64,000 bases of DNA, from assembly GCA_001599715.1 (NCBI GenBank), contig BCHU01000001.1, positions 1,783,634-1,847,633 of the forward strand. Direction: 5' to 3'. The stretch comes from Phaeotremella fagi. Lineage: Eukaryota > Basidiomycota > Tremellomycetes > Tremellales > Phaeotremellaceae. Positions within the stretch are counted from its first letter, which is position 1. Every line of letters starts with the position of its first letter. Under the pieces are notes generated by a model, which saw only the letters and a list, made by a program, of their open reading frames with translations, was not told the DNA's origin and made no database searches. This document shows, piece by piece, positions 1-10,924 of the stretch. The position numbers and the translations under genes are program-made.

Positions 1-248
1 GCTCGCACATTGGGCGGGTACCCGCCTTATGACTTCACTACACGCGAGGGCGTGCTCATTATCTAACTACGGGCACATCCATCTCAGCAATGTGCCGGAT
101 ATCGGCACTCTATCTGCTGTATATCTATCTCTAAACGATTTGATCTATTATACCAATTATCCAATCTACATCTGCTCTTAACTTTGGTCCACTAATACCT
201 CCTGATAAACTCTCAACACAACCTCTCCAGAAGAACAAAGTCATTAGC
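1..248. other. Left-edge intergenic/promoter segment
   Basis: No coding potential is seen. It holds the promoter of the oxygenase gene that starts at 249, including the palindrome at 92-108 and CT-rich leader sequence just before the ATG. Confidence 0.6.
92..108. promoter_or_regulatory. GTGCC-N7-GGCAC palindrome (candidate Zn2Cys6 site)
   Basis: The 17-bp sequence GTGCCGGATATCGGCAC is a near-perfect palindrome containing CCG-N5-CGG, the everted-repeat arrangement bound by many fungal Zn2Cys6 proteins. It lies 141 bp before the oxygenase ATG. Closely related GCC-N7-GGC elements occur at 3537, 5346 and 10414, in other promoters of the same cluster. Binding by the cluster regulator is an inference. 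Confidence 0.55.
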
Positions 249-1596
249 ATGACTCAAACAGCAGCTCTTGTTGAGCGGGAAGAAAATTACTCCACAACGG
301 CAGATGGAAAATACGTGACATATCGTGCAGGTGGAAAACCAGGGAAGCGTCTGATCCGGAACGTGGGTGATCCCGGATGGGTGGACACTTTCGATAAAAT
401 CCCAGTGATCGACTTTTCTAACATTGATCATCCGGATTTAGAAGTCAGAAAAAAACTGGCTCACGAATTGGCAGATGCGGCAGAGAACGTTGGCTTCTGG
501 TACGCGGCCAATCCGCCAGTCAACACAGATTTAATACGTGTGTATCAGGTATTGATTGTTCATGTTCTTCCAATGTTGACTGAATATGCTATTTAGTCGA
601 AACTTTCCAAGCGCTGGAGAACTTTTTTGCTCTGAGTGACGAAGCCAAAAATCAAGCAAGCTGGATGAAAACCCCAGGCGCCAGGGGATACGAATCTTTT
701 GCTGATGTTGCTCAGAACGAGGGATCAGGCAGCGATGCAAGTAAGTTTACGAAATACTTAGTAAGAGTCTAAACTCACCCAATTACAGCCCTGCGAGAGT
801 CTTTCATCATGGGCGAAGACATGACGGACCCTGTCCAATATTCCGGAACACCGCCTCGAGACATCGTTCCACAAAACATTTGGCCAGTAGCGCAGCCCGA
901 ATTCAAGAAAGCCCTTGACACCTACTATGCTGCTGTCAAGCCGTTTGCTGAATCAGTACTGCGATTATTCAGCCTTGCTCTTGGTCTTGAAGAGAACGCT
1001 TTGGAACAATTTCACAGCTTTCCGATGGCCGCGTTACGGGCACTGCATTATCCCCCTCAGCCTCCTCAAGAATCAGCAGCTGGATTCTTGGCTCACGCAG
1101 ACTTCTCCAGTACGTTAACTCAGCATCTTCATATTCGAACACTGACATATCATATACAGCTTTTACATTTGTTCTACAAGGTGAAAAGTACGGCTCTGGC
1201 TTAGAAGTTCTCAACATGAATGGACAGTGGGTTTCCGCGCCATCAATACCTGGAACAACATTCACGTGTAACGTTGGTGACTATCTGCAAACACTGTCTA
1301 GCGGCCGTTTCGTCTCGACAGTACACAGAGTCGTGAATCGATCAGGCAAAGAAAGGTTCTCGCTCCCTTTCTTCTACTCACCTGATCCCACCGCAATCAT
1401 CAAGCCAATCGAGTTCCCTGGTGGTCCAAAATTAGGTTACGAGAGTGATTACAATGCGGAGGAGTCGATTGGCAAGCAATTTATCCGTAGACTGATGTTT
1501 GCTCGTCGTTTCCACCCAACGGCTAAGAGGTTAGTAGAGCTTGGTATCCCACCCGAAGAATGGGAGTACAATTATCTCACTGGTTCACTACCGTAG
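249..1596 (+). CDS. 2-oxoglutarate/Fe(II)-dependent oxygenase (isopenicillin N synthase-like)
   Basis: Four exons (249-537, 597-740, 789-1109, 1160-1596) encode about 396 residues. The N-terminal part (IPVIDFSNI) is the DIOX_N region. The C-terminal double-stranded beta-helix keeps the facial triad: HAD gives the HxD pair, HRVVN the distal His, and RFSLPFF the Arg-x-Ser that holds 2-oxoglutarate. Members of this family hydroxylate, desaturate or cyclise small molecules in the cytosol, and the substrate cannot be read from sequence. No signal peptide is seen. The gene converges on the deacetylase-family gene, and its promoter has the cluster palindrome. The donor of intron 1 is GTGTGT, since a later GT breaks the frame. 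The family call is firm; the function is open. Confidence 0.9.
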
Positions 1597-1927
1597 CTCC
1601 CTTGGTAGTACATAGTTGCAGAGATATAGCTACATGTGCCTGTCCATGCATGGTATATTCCTTGTTTGAAAAATGGGACGCAGAATCCTAAGCAAAATAA
1701 TAGATTACTTGACAAAAACATGAGGGTGCGCTGCCTGTGACGTCCGTTTGTATTGCTTTCGCATACTGTGCTCAGTAGTACGCAAAAATGACTCGACGTA
1801 ATATGCATGGCAACGTATTGGTCGTTGCATCAGCTCCAAACTACAAATGACTACAAATGACACAATTTTCTGCGCAAGGTAAACGAAAATAGCAATAATG
1901 CATGCCGCTAGCATAGCCACTTGACTC

Positions 1928-3428
1928 TCAGTGCCCATTTGACTTTTTGTGATTCGAGATCAAATTGATTTTGGATGGCTCCAAATGTTGCCCGGTAGCA
2001 TACTCCGCTTCGTCCCATGGTACCACTGTCTTACCTGTGCCAGGTACGAACAAAGAAGGATCGTAGGGAACTTCTTTGACAAAATGACGTGCAATTTGCT
2101 CTCTGGTTGCAAACCACACGTCGTCAAACTGTTTCATGTGCTCAACAATCCTCTTCAGAGTTTGTATTCTGCCTGGTCTACCCATCCAACGTGAATGAAT
2201 AGCCACTGTCATATAAGCAGGTCGTCCAGCAATACCCTCGTCTCGTAGAGTCCTGATCAAGATCAGCGATGCTAAATTGTGAGAAGATATACATACGTGA
2301 AAGAATCAATGATTTGCTTCTCAAAGGCATCGTTGTCCATTTGACCGAACCACATCTTTGTATCATTGTTATCAAACGAGTAGGGCATAATCACTAGACC
2401 TTTACTGGAATCATATGGCCTTGGAACATATCAGCTTGACACCCTGGTAAGATAAATACTCACATGGGTTTCCAATACGGTAAATCATCCGCATACGAGT
2501 CTGCCCAGTACAAAAACTCCTCTCCCGCTTCTTGGTATACCTTTGCGACAATGTGTGCTGATCTAGCGTTTGGTCGTCCGAGATACCATCCTACAGGAAT
2601 TTTCCCAGAAGGTGAACTCTTTTTAAAGGATTCCAACGTGAGACGTGCATGCTCTTCCTCCAAAACAGGATCACAGGAGTTGTATGATCTCCACTGAACA
2701 CTGTCAGATGATATCAAACAATATCCTCACCCTGTATCCGTGACAACAAGTCTCATGGCCATACTCTTCCATGTGCTTGGCAATGTGAGGGGATCGCTCG
2801 AAAGATTTTGCTACAGCGTAGAATGTGATCGGAATACTGAATCGGAAGGTCAGTCTCATGATCAATTGCTAGCGTCTGGTCATGTAAAACACTTACCCGT
2901 TGGATTCAAACAGACGCATAAGTCTCCATACTCCAACTCTTGTGCCGTAGTCGAATTGGGTCTAATCAAAGTCAGCTATGGTCAGAATTACCGGCAAGCA
3001 CGCGGACGGAAGAACAATGGAGTGATTGAACACACCTCACAAGCAGGATCACGCTCTCCTGGTACAGGGCTATAGAAACCAGGCTAACGAAGGTCAGAAT
3101 TTCCTTCTTCATATATCGAAAGAAAAGAAACATACTAGCGCGAAATCGTGGAATACAACTTCAGCTTTCTCGTCTCCAAGCTCCACAGAACTTTCGCCCC
3201 CTTCTTCCTGATACAATGGTAAGCTTTACGACAATATATTGGAATAAGTCTTCAGCTCACGTGATTCATCACAAAGTTGACTGCAACTTTTGCACCATTG
3301 GGCCAGGTCATCTTGGGGGGATTATCACCGTAACCATACTATGAGTGAGTAAGCAGACGTTCGTCGGTATGACATACCAAGTCGCGTTCTAACCAAGGTA
3401 AGCATTCTTCAGTTTGCACAGGACTCAT
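1928..3428 (-). CDS. Polysaccharide deacetylase-family protein (PuuE/HpPgdA-like)
   Basis: Many short exons on the minus strand, starting MSPVQTEECLPWLERDL at 3428 and ending KKSNGH. The ERDL..GYGDNPP..WPNGAKVAVNFVMNHEEGGE stretch, a repeated PxxxK/R aromatic pattern and FDYGTRVGVWRL are typical of the cytosolic NodB-like branch that includes bacterial PuuE (allantoinase-like) and Helicobacter PgdA. GHETCCHGYR supplies the H-X4-H metal motif; later blocks include GWYLGRPNARS and VWFATREQIARH. There is no signal peptide or chitin-binding module, so a small-molecule amidohydrolase role is more likely than cell-wall chitin deacetylation. It is transcribed divergently from the dehydrogenase at 3750 and shares its promoter. 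Exon joins were made by eye; the family call is good and the substrate unknown. Confidence 0.85.
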
Positions 3429-3749
3429 TGGGATGAAGTATATGGGTTGTGAATGAGAGATACTGATTACGAATTTTCCACATATATACTGCAGGGCTTG
3501 AGAAGAAAACTCTGATTAGGTGACCTTCTAGGTTTTGCCGATAACTGGCTGTAGTTAATCTAGACAGTGTCTTATCGATGAGCGAGGTAATACTGATTGC
3601 CTGAGAGTTATCGGCAGCACCACTGAACACTTCTCAGGGTTAATCGCTTCTGCCCAATTTAGGCTCTATCGTTTTGACAAAAACCAATCTTGATAACCGT
3701 GTTGGCTCACTCAATTCTCTGCACCTGAAGCGATAGACCTTGTCTCACT
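3429..3749. promoter_or_regulatory. Divergent promoter between deacetylase-family gene and SDR
   Basis: This 321-bp gap between two divergent start codons carries GCC-N7-GGC at 3537-3549. In addition GCCGATAACT (3537-3546) recurs as its exact reverse complement at 3606-3615. No coding signal is seen. Confidence 0.5.
3537..3549. promoter_or_regulatory. GCC-N7-GGC element
   Basis: GCCGATAACTGGC lies 109 bp upstream of the deacetylase-family ATG and 201 bp from the opposite dehydrogenase ATG. It has the same GCC-N7-GGC spacing as the sites at 92, 5346 and 10414. Confidence 0.45.
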
Positions 3750-4863
3750 ATGACAGACCTCCGAAGACTCATTGGAAAGATTGCTCTGGTGAGTCTTTGA
3801 CCTCAATCCGTAGGTGCACGATATTAACTTACCTGTGCAGGTTACTGGTGGCAGCAGTGGAATGTAAGCCTCGCTGAACAATCATATGGAGAAGGAGGAC
3901 TGACGTTTGGTCCCATATGAAGAGGAAAGGCTAGTGTCGATCTGTTCCACCTCCATGGTGCTAAGATAGTCACTATAGATCCAAATGATCCCTTGCAACC
4001 AGACACACCATACCCGGAGGAAGTTATCCACATAAAAGGAAGTGTAACGTAAGCGCAATAAATACGTTTATAATGTAATCTCACCTTTGCTGATAGTGAT
4101 GGAGATGTCTGGCAGCAGGCAATGTCAGCTTGCATAGAATCATTTGGAGGTGTCCCATCGATTCTGGTACAGTGTGCTGGTAGGTCTGAGGGATTGCGCG
4201 AAACTATCAGGATTTCAAACTGAACTTTGGCCTGACAGGTGTCCCCGGTCGATCAATGCTGCTCGACGTAACCTTGGAACATTGGAACCAAGTTTTTGAC
4301 ATCAATTGCACAGCAATTATGCTTGGCATGCAAATATTTGTGAAGAACTGCTTAGATGCCAAGGTCAGTGGAGCAATATGTAACATATCATCCGTGAGTT
4401 TTTGATATCTATAAGAAACTTGTTTGATTGTATTCCTTCTAAACCCTGTGCAGCTTGCAGGTGTGTGCGCGTTGAACGCCGGCCTCGCGTATGAAAGTTC
4501 AAAAGCTGCTTGTGGACATATGACGAAATCTGTAGCTTATGAGTTTGCCTCACAAGGAATTCGAGCGAATTGTATCGCTCCTGGATTGACAATAAGCGGC
4601 AAGTCATCCCGCAAAGATTGTTATTAATATTCAGGCATGACCACGCGTACTCCGCGTACTTCTGAATCACGGCAATACCTCCTTGATCACACTCCCCTGG
4701 GGCGCTGGGGCACGTCAAAAGAGGTTGGTTATGCGATCCTATACTTGGTGGTAAGTGCTGTTCTCAAAAATATCCTTTCTGACCCATTTTACCATAGTCT
4801 GATGAGGCCGCGTACGTCACAGGACAGATTCTTTGTCACGATGGGGGTTTCAGTTCTGTATGA
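3750..4863 (+). CDS. Short-chain dehydrogenase/reductase (classical SDR)
   Basis: Spliced from ATG 3750. Exon 1 encodes a short leader, then a 23-nt exon (3841-3863) carries the nucleotide-binding VTGGSSGI, completed by GKASVD in exon 3. Further classical SDR marks are the D after strand 2 (VTIDP), QCAG standing in for NNAG, a Ser in the NISSLAG strand, YESSKAA (catalytic YxxxK) and the C-terminal LGRWGTSKEVGYAILYLVSDEAAYVTG block. The D rather than R at the cofactor position favours NAD(H) over NADP(H). NNAG to QCAG is unusual but lies within family variation. The protein is probably cytosolic. It shares a divergent promoter with the deacetylase-family gene. The substrate is unknown. Confidence 0.88.
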
Positions 4864-5483
4864 AGTGGTCGTAGTCCCTTTTAGAGTATAATGTATGCTT
4901 TACGACATGTATCAATCGGGTAGAGCTGAATCCAACATTCAATTAAGTCTTGCGAACATCACTCATCAAATCCCGCTCTGCACACGATTTCGCAGATTGT
5001 CTGGTACAACTATTGTAATCATTTTCCTTGCGGTGCTGGAATAAGTCAATCCCACGACCGTTGTCATTAGTCGTATGTGTCAGATACAAATTACTTGTAA
5101 GAAATATCTAAGGCCTTACGTAAATGCAATGACCGAGGAAAATCCGTAAGCAAAATTGCACCTTGTGAGATCTATGTTCACCTCTGCCTTTGCATCCAGA
5201 ACGTCTACTAATCGCTTGCTTGTGAACAATGCTCTTCTGCAAACGCCGCAATCTTTTACAGCCTTCTTCTTGTCAAAGATAGGCAAAAACTTTCTAGACA
5301 ACTGGACGTGAACAAAACCCAGTGTCAAGGCACAGAGATTGTTATGTGCCGGAAACAGGCACCTGTTTACATTGGCCTATCAAAGACGTAACTTTGCAAT
5401 CTCGACATAAAACATACATAAAGGATTATTGGGATGGAAAGAAAACCCAAACATCACCTCCTTGAACTTCAATATCGTCCATC
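4864..5483. other. Intergenic region, promoter of the MFS carrier
   Basis: No coding signal is seen over 620 bp apart from short random frames. The palindrome at 5346-5362 lies in it. Confidence 0.5.
5346..5362. promoter_or_regulatory. GTGCC-N7-GGCAC palindrome
   Basis: GTGCCGGAAACAGGCAC has the same GTGCC/GGCAC arms and 7-nt spacer as the element at 92-108 and lies 122 bp upstream of the MFS carrier ATG. Two identical 5-bp arms at identical spacing in promoters 5 kb apart make chance unlikely. Confidence 0.55.
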
Positions 5484-7409
5484 ATGGGTGCATTCATCGA
5501 CAAGATAGAGACAGTCCTCTGGAGTACACCTCCAAAGGACCCTAAACAGCGGCGACTATTGAGAAAGGTTAGTTGAGAACTAGTATGGGCTATTCGCCTT
5601 GCTTGGAATAAAGCTAACATATGTTATCCCTTCATAGGTTGACGCTGTCGTTATGAGTTACGTTTGTCTATCTTACTTTACAAACTACCTTGACCGTGCC
5701 AATCTCGCCAATGCCTACGTATCAGGGATGCAGCAAGCACTCAATTGTATGTATCCAAGATGTTCAGCGCTTATGAGCTACATAGTTCAAGGAAACGACT
5801 ATACGTTTGCCAATTCAATGTTTACGGCTGGTTATATTATTGGCCAGTACCCCTCAGCGTTGGTGAGTTTCTGGCAGCGACAAAAAAAATGACTAATATT
5901 ATATCCAGGTTTTATCGTCCAACCGCATTTCCCCTCGGTTCTGGTTTCCATTTTGCGCATGCTGTTGGGGTACCATCACTCTTGGTCTAGCTTGTGAGGT
6001 CTACTTAATCTACGTTTGAATAACCTCACTCACCCTGCTTTCAGTTTGTAAAAACGCCCAGCAAGTTTGGGCATGTCGACTTCTTCAAGGAGTATTTGAA
6101 GCTTCCACTTTCGCTGGGACCCATGTAAGACCCTCGCCCGGTATTGTAAAGATTGCTAACATGACGTAGTATGTACTGGGGGCCTGGTACAAAGATGGAG
6201 AACTTGGTCGAAGATCTGCTGTTTTCACCACGTCCGCTCAATTAGGTACACTTTTCTCCGGTGTGATGCAAGGTGGTATTATCACCTCGTTAGATAAGAA
6301 GAATGGACTCGCAGGATGGCAGTGGTTGTTCGTGGTTGACTTTATCATCACCATTCCTATCGCAATCTACGGCTTCATCATGTTCCCCGGAATGCCGCAC
6401 AATACACAAGCGTGTGAGTTGAGGTTCTATTCGTAACTATCACCCCTGTCACTCTTACTGATAATCTTTCAACAGTTTGGCTGAGTGGAGAAGAACGTGA
6501 ACTTCTGAAAGAGCGGTCACCTCCACAGACTCACATTACCCTTACCTTCTCATCGTTGATGAAGAACATGAAGATACTATTGTCTTCTTGGCAATTTTAT
6601 ACTTTCCCACTCCTTTTTGGTATCGGTTCTTGTGCGTACGAAAAGACAGGAAACTACTCAGAATTCCTTTTCTGGTTGAAATGGGTCGGAATCTACCCTG
6701 CCGCAGAAGTGAACTACTACTCGTCCGCTTACACTGCTTGGGGTATTCTTGGATGCTATATCCTAGTTGTGTTCTCAGACTTGGCGCGTAACAGATTCAT
6801 CATCCAGCCGATTGTCTTCGTAACCACGGCGCTCTCTTGTATTCTTCTACTAATCTGGGATATTCCCATTGGGTTAAAATGGTTTGCGTATGTGATTTCT
6901 GGATGGGGCTATGCTGTGCAGGTGACAAACGTGAGTTGACAAACCAACTTCCCTCATACCAACACTAAATTTATTTTCAGTTTGCCTGGGCTACGTCTGT
7001 CACCCGAGACAATGAGGTCGTTCGAGCAATGACCGTGTTCTCGATGAATTTGATCGGTAACATCTGGAATTTGTGGTACAATATTATCTGTTGGCCGGTT
7101 GTTGACACCCCCAAATTCCGGAATGGTCAGATTGCCACCCTGGTAACAGGAGGCGCAATGCTTGGCTTAGCTGTCTACATGCTCTATCTAAATCGCCGCT
7201 ACCCACCAGCTCTCAGGGATACTTCTCTGGACCAAGAACCGGTTTTCTTCCCTAGTCTAGCCTGGCTACCTGGTGGACCCAACAAGGATGTTGTTCCTCA
7301 GTATCATTTCGGAGATATGGAAATGGCACAAAACGGATCTTTTGATCAAGATGGTAACGAGAAAGATGTTGTCCCCACAACAACAGTTTTAAATGTCAAG
7401 GACGATTAG
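5484..7409 (+). CDS. MFS transporter, anion:cation symporter family (Liz1/Fen2-like)
   Basis: Spliced from ATG 5484. The first helix has the family signature YFTNYLDRANLANAYVSGM, followed by GYIIGQYPSALVLSS, the loop CRLLQGVFEASTFAGTHY and ELGRRSA. The second half has GIGSCAYE, WGILGCYILVV and a C-terminal FAWATSVTRDNEVVRAM block. This pattern fits the ACS family (pantothenate, allantoate, nicotinate and related carriers), with about 12 membrane helices, and is closest in pattern to Liz1/Fen2. It probably imports an organic anion at the plasma membrane with protons. No frameshift or stop was found. The palindrome at 5346 sits in its promoter, tying it to the oxygenase and regulator genes. Substrate assignment from sequence alone is not possible. 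Confidence 0.9.
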
Positions 7410-7594
7410 ATGAGTTACGGTTTTTTTACGTTTTTTACATCATATTTCTCCCCTCCCCTTCCATGTCTGAATTTCACCTTTTCCCACCACCATAGAAGAT
7501 TCCCGGTCATCCTTAGTTGTAGTTTTCTCGGGTAAAATATCTTCTTTTTCGATATCGGCCCAGTAGTCTCTAAATAATAGAATGCATTCCATAA

Positions 7595-10304
7595 TCAGGT
7601 TTCCAAAAGCCAATCTACGGAATCCCCGCGCAGGAAAGCAGTCAAATCTGCCCCAAAAGCGTCAAAGTCCACCATTGCTTCTTCCACATTTGTCTCTCGA
7701 AAGCCATACTGGTTAAGACCTGAAGTTTCCTGGGATTGCTCAAAGCTTTGTGAAAAGATACTGGATGTGAGATCAGCCTGAAGGCTAGTGACTTCGTCAC
7801 TCATATTGTACAACCTTGGTCTCGATGTATTTTGAGAGGGTCCAGTTGTTTGCAAATGAACTGCACGTCAGTTGGGGATGGCGGATCATTACTTACCATT
7901 TGCATGACTCTCAAGAACGTTAGTTGGCGCGGTTACCACGTCAGCAGTATTGTCTAAAATGCCCTACGAAGACGAGTTAGACTGAAAAGTCGAATGCTCT
8001 TTGGGAAGAACTCACTCCAGTGAGGATCCGTTGACCTATATCTGATGTACGAACCGAATTTCGGTTTGACGAAGATATGAGGTGTTGCAAGGCTGCTCTC
8101 CATCTGGTTGCTAAGGGCCAAGCATCCTCCAATTGTGTTAGAATACGAAGAGATGATTGTAACATGCTATCAGCCAGATCACTGTGTTGTGAGCTAAGTG
8201 CCGGCCACCTCTTTAAAAAATAGGCTATGTCCCCGCACATGTATACGCCAAAAATCTTTACTTGGTCAGTTCGTCTAGTCACAAATGGTCCTTACGAAAA
8301 CCGCAGGGAATCCCTCCATCAGAGTGCGATTGGAGACACAAGATTCAATCTGCTCAAAAAGTGCAACCGCATTCTGAACCATCGCTTTTGCCATGTCCGC
8401 CAAGAAATTGGGTGGAGCAGGACCGTGATGAAGAATATGCTCCGTCGGATCAACTGCTGCAATCATCCAGCTATTCCGTCAGCAATTGGTCTGCGGGCAA
8501 TCTTACGGTAGATATGTACGTCTGAGGACGACGTTACTGAGACGAAGCAAATGACCAATCGAGGTATAACCCTTAATTCAGCATGAGGTTGTGATTTTCC
8601 CGCACTCACTATGTCTAGATTCTTCCCCTTCATGGCTCGCAAAGTGAAAGGAGAAAACTTGAAGAGATCAGGTAGTCCACGTTCCCAATGGTCCAGTTCT
8701 GCTAACAGATGAGTATATTCGTCATCTTGCAGCCATGGCTGCATACAACGTTGATCGATGTGCTGGCAAGCTCGACTCGCTACTTTGGCCCAAAGCCATT
8801 GCCCGACGATCATTGTTTGACAGATTGCAAGGCTGCTCGTTGGGCCAGGATAGATGCTCAGAATTGAGGTGCCTGGTAGGACCTCACGGGAAGCTGGAAT
8901 TTGTCCAAAAGTATATGATTCTTCGTCGCAAGGCAGGAGCGCATCAATGGTGTCTGACGAAAAGGTAGCTGAAGGCGTTCTACCAGCTACCAAGTCATGG
9001 ACTGGATTACGTGTCAGAGGAGCTTTGATCATCCACCCACTGTATATGAACCAAAATGTCCTTCGGGCAGTTTCTGAACGAATAATGTCTTCCGGAGTAG
9101 GCTTCGGGGGTAAAGCGTACGCCTTTTCTTTGTGTAGACCAAGAGATGCCGCCATCCGAATCCCGATACCAAAGAGAAACTGGATGAAGAAATGAGTAAC
9201 GAAGAAACAAGCAAACTCACCCAAGAACGGCTTCCATCTCCCTCACCAAATTGCTCCGTGCCCAGGAGAAAAAATGCTTGCACTCTTTCTAGACTTGCCT
9301 CAGCCATTTCGTCGGGAACTAATGACAGAGCACGCCGTGCCAACTCTGCACTTGCTTGCTGTCTCCCACCGTAGCGACGGACAAGTACGGGTGTGAATCT
9401 CGCTGATAGAGCCAGCATTGTCAATAGTAGAAATGGAGATATACTGTTTGGATTCGTTTTTACAGTCTCCAGGAAGAAATCACGATGTAAAAATCCAATC
9501 TGCATGTAGTTATACAAGAAGTTGTTGACACCCTCAACAACTTCGTTGCCAGGTGGTAAAAGAGCCCAGCGAGACTCTGTTGTTTTAGAAGACGAGGATT
9601 GTGTCATTTGATCTCTTTCTTGAGGGAAGATGTTTCGTAATGGGGAATCAGGTTCTTCGGTGCTGTGGATCTGCGTCGCACGTGAATTTTCCACTGCAGC
9701 AGACTGTGAGCTCAGCCGATATGTCAATGAGGGACTATCCTGGTGAGGATCAAGAATTGCTGTGGAGGTATCCGATATCAAGCCATTATTGTGTGTTTCG
9801 ATATCTTCTGTCGCCGGTAACGTCTCGATCAAATTATCGATGAGCGAATACACTGGATTCCATTCCTCTGGCTGATTTGAGAGGGGGTGTGAGGAATCAG
9901 AAGTATCACCGATAGGACTCGTAGTACGCTTTCGACGGCGCCTGACCTAGAGGCAGGGTTAAATTCTGATAATCATAAAGACTTACACTGCGATCATTGG
10001 CGCTGAATCCTCGAGGAAGAACAGCACTGTCGTTGAGCAGTCAGATCAGGCAATAGCGCTAAAGAATGACTTTCTGTACTGACCATTCTGCCGCAATACG
10101 TCGTCCAGCTGATTTACAGCTTGCACAGGGCAGCTCATGTTGACCATCTTTTGAATTAATTTGACAACGCTGTCGATACCTTCTACACCTAGTGCAAGCT
10201 ACTGAAGCCCTTTTGAGCTGGGCCGCGGGTCTTCGTTGGAATGGTTGCGCGGAGGATGTTGAAGTTTGTGAGATAGAGTGGAGGGTAACAGCAGCGCTGT
10301 CCAT
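7595..10304 (-). CDS. Zn2Cys6 fungal-type transcription factor (candidate cluster regulator)
   Basis: The first ATG is at 10304; an upstream open frame starts only with TTG. Residues 37-74 form the binuclear zinc cluster: Cys 37, 40, 47, 60, 63 and 74 (C-X2-C-X6-C-X12-C-X2-C-X10-C). The sixth Cys codon is split by an intron and appears only after splicing. The following basic linker has RRRKRT. The middle and C-terminal parts contain the fungal_trans domain (FLHRDFF, ALSARFTPVLVRRYGG, RMAASLGLHKE, ETARRTFWFIY). The last exon is acidic and aromatic (DFDAFGADLTAFL), a plausible activation tail. It is flanked by two MFS carriers and has its own GCC-N7-GGC site 110 bp upstream, so it is the likely regulator of the cluster and of itself. 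It is nuclear by class. Confidence 0.88.
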
Positions 10305-10924
10305 AATCGATAGCAAATTGGCACTTCTGACCTTCTGTAACGATGTCTGGCACAAAGGCTCGCAATGGGTGAATAGACAATGTGCACCTAGCCAGCGATA
10401 AGAGAATTGAATTGCCGGAATCGGGCTTACGCTAAGTATCGAGTTCCATACTCAATGTGGCAAATTCTGAACCCCCCTGTCTCTGTAGCTGCTATATTGA
10501 TTCTTAGCTGAGCCAGAGGATAAGAGATCCGTATAAAATAATAGGATGAGGTATATAACTAAGCGAAATGAGATGAGGAGAGTGTGTAATGAATGAGATT
10601 CGCTATATTAAACGCCCTGGACTTCAAAGTTTAAAATTGTGATCTTCAAAAGATATGGGTGTTGCAGAGGTTTTGCGTTCACAGCCGAATTTTCTTTTTA
10701 TTTGACTTTTCAGATAAAAGCTCAGTGACAGAAATAGGGATCACAATCGAAAAGATGCCATCAGGGAAAAAAAGTGATTAAGGCTAACTAGAATTCAACT
10801 GGGTGACTGAAAGTTGCGAACAATTTGAAGAAAAAACGTTGATCAGTAGTTTTTCATCAGTCAGAATTGCAACAATAACATCGCTATATACTCAACAGTG
10901 TCATCTGTGGAGTGGTCTATTTAG
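10305..10924. other. Intergenic region upstream of the Zn2Cys6 gene
   Basis: About 620 bp with no supported gene. It holds the regulator promoter with the palindrome at 10414-10426 and AT-rich sequence near 10535-10610. Confidence 0.5.
10414..10426. promoter_or_regulatory. GCC-N7-GGC element in regulator promoter
   Basis: GCCGGAATCGGGC contains CCG-N5-GGG and resembles the core of the site at 92-108. It lies 110 bp upstream of the Zn2Cys6 ATG, which would suit autoregulation. Confidence 0.5.
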
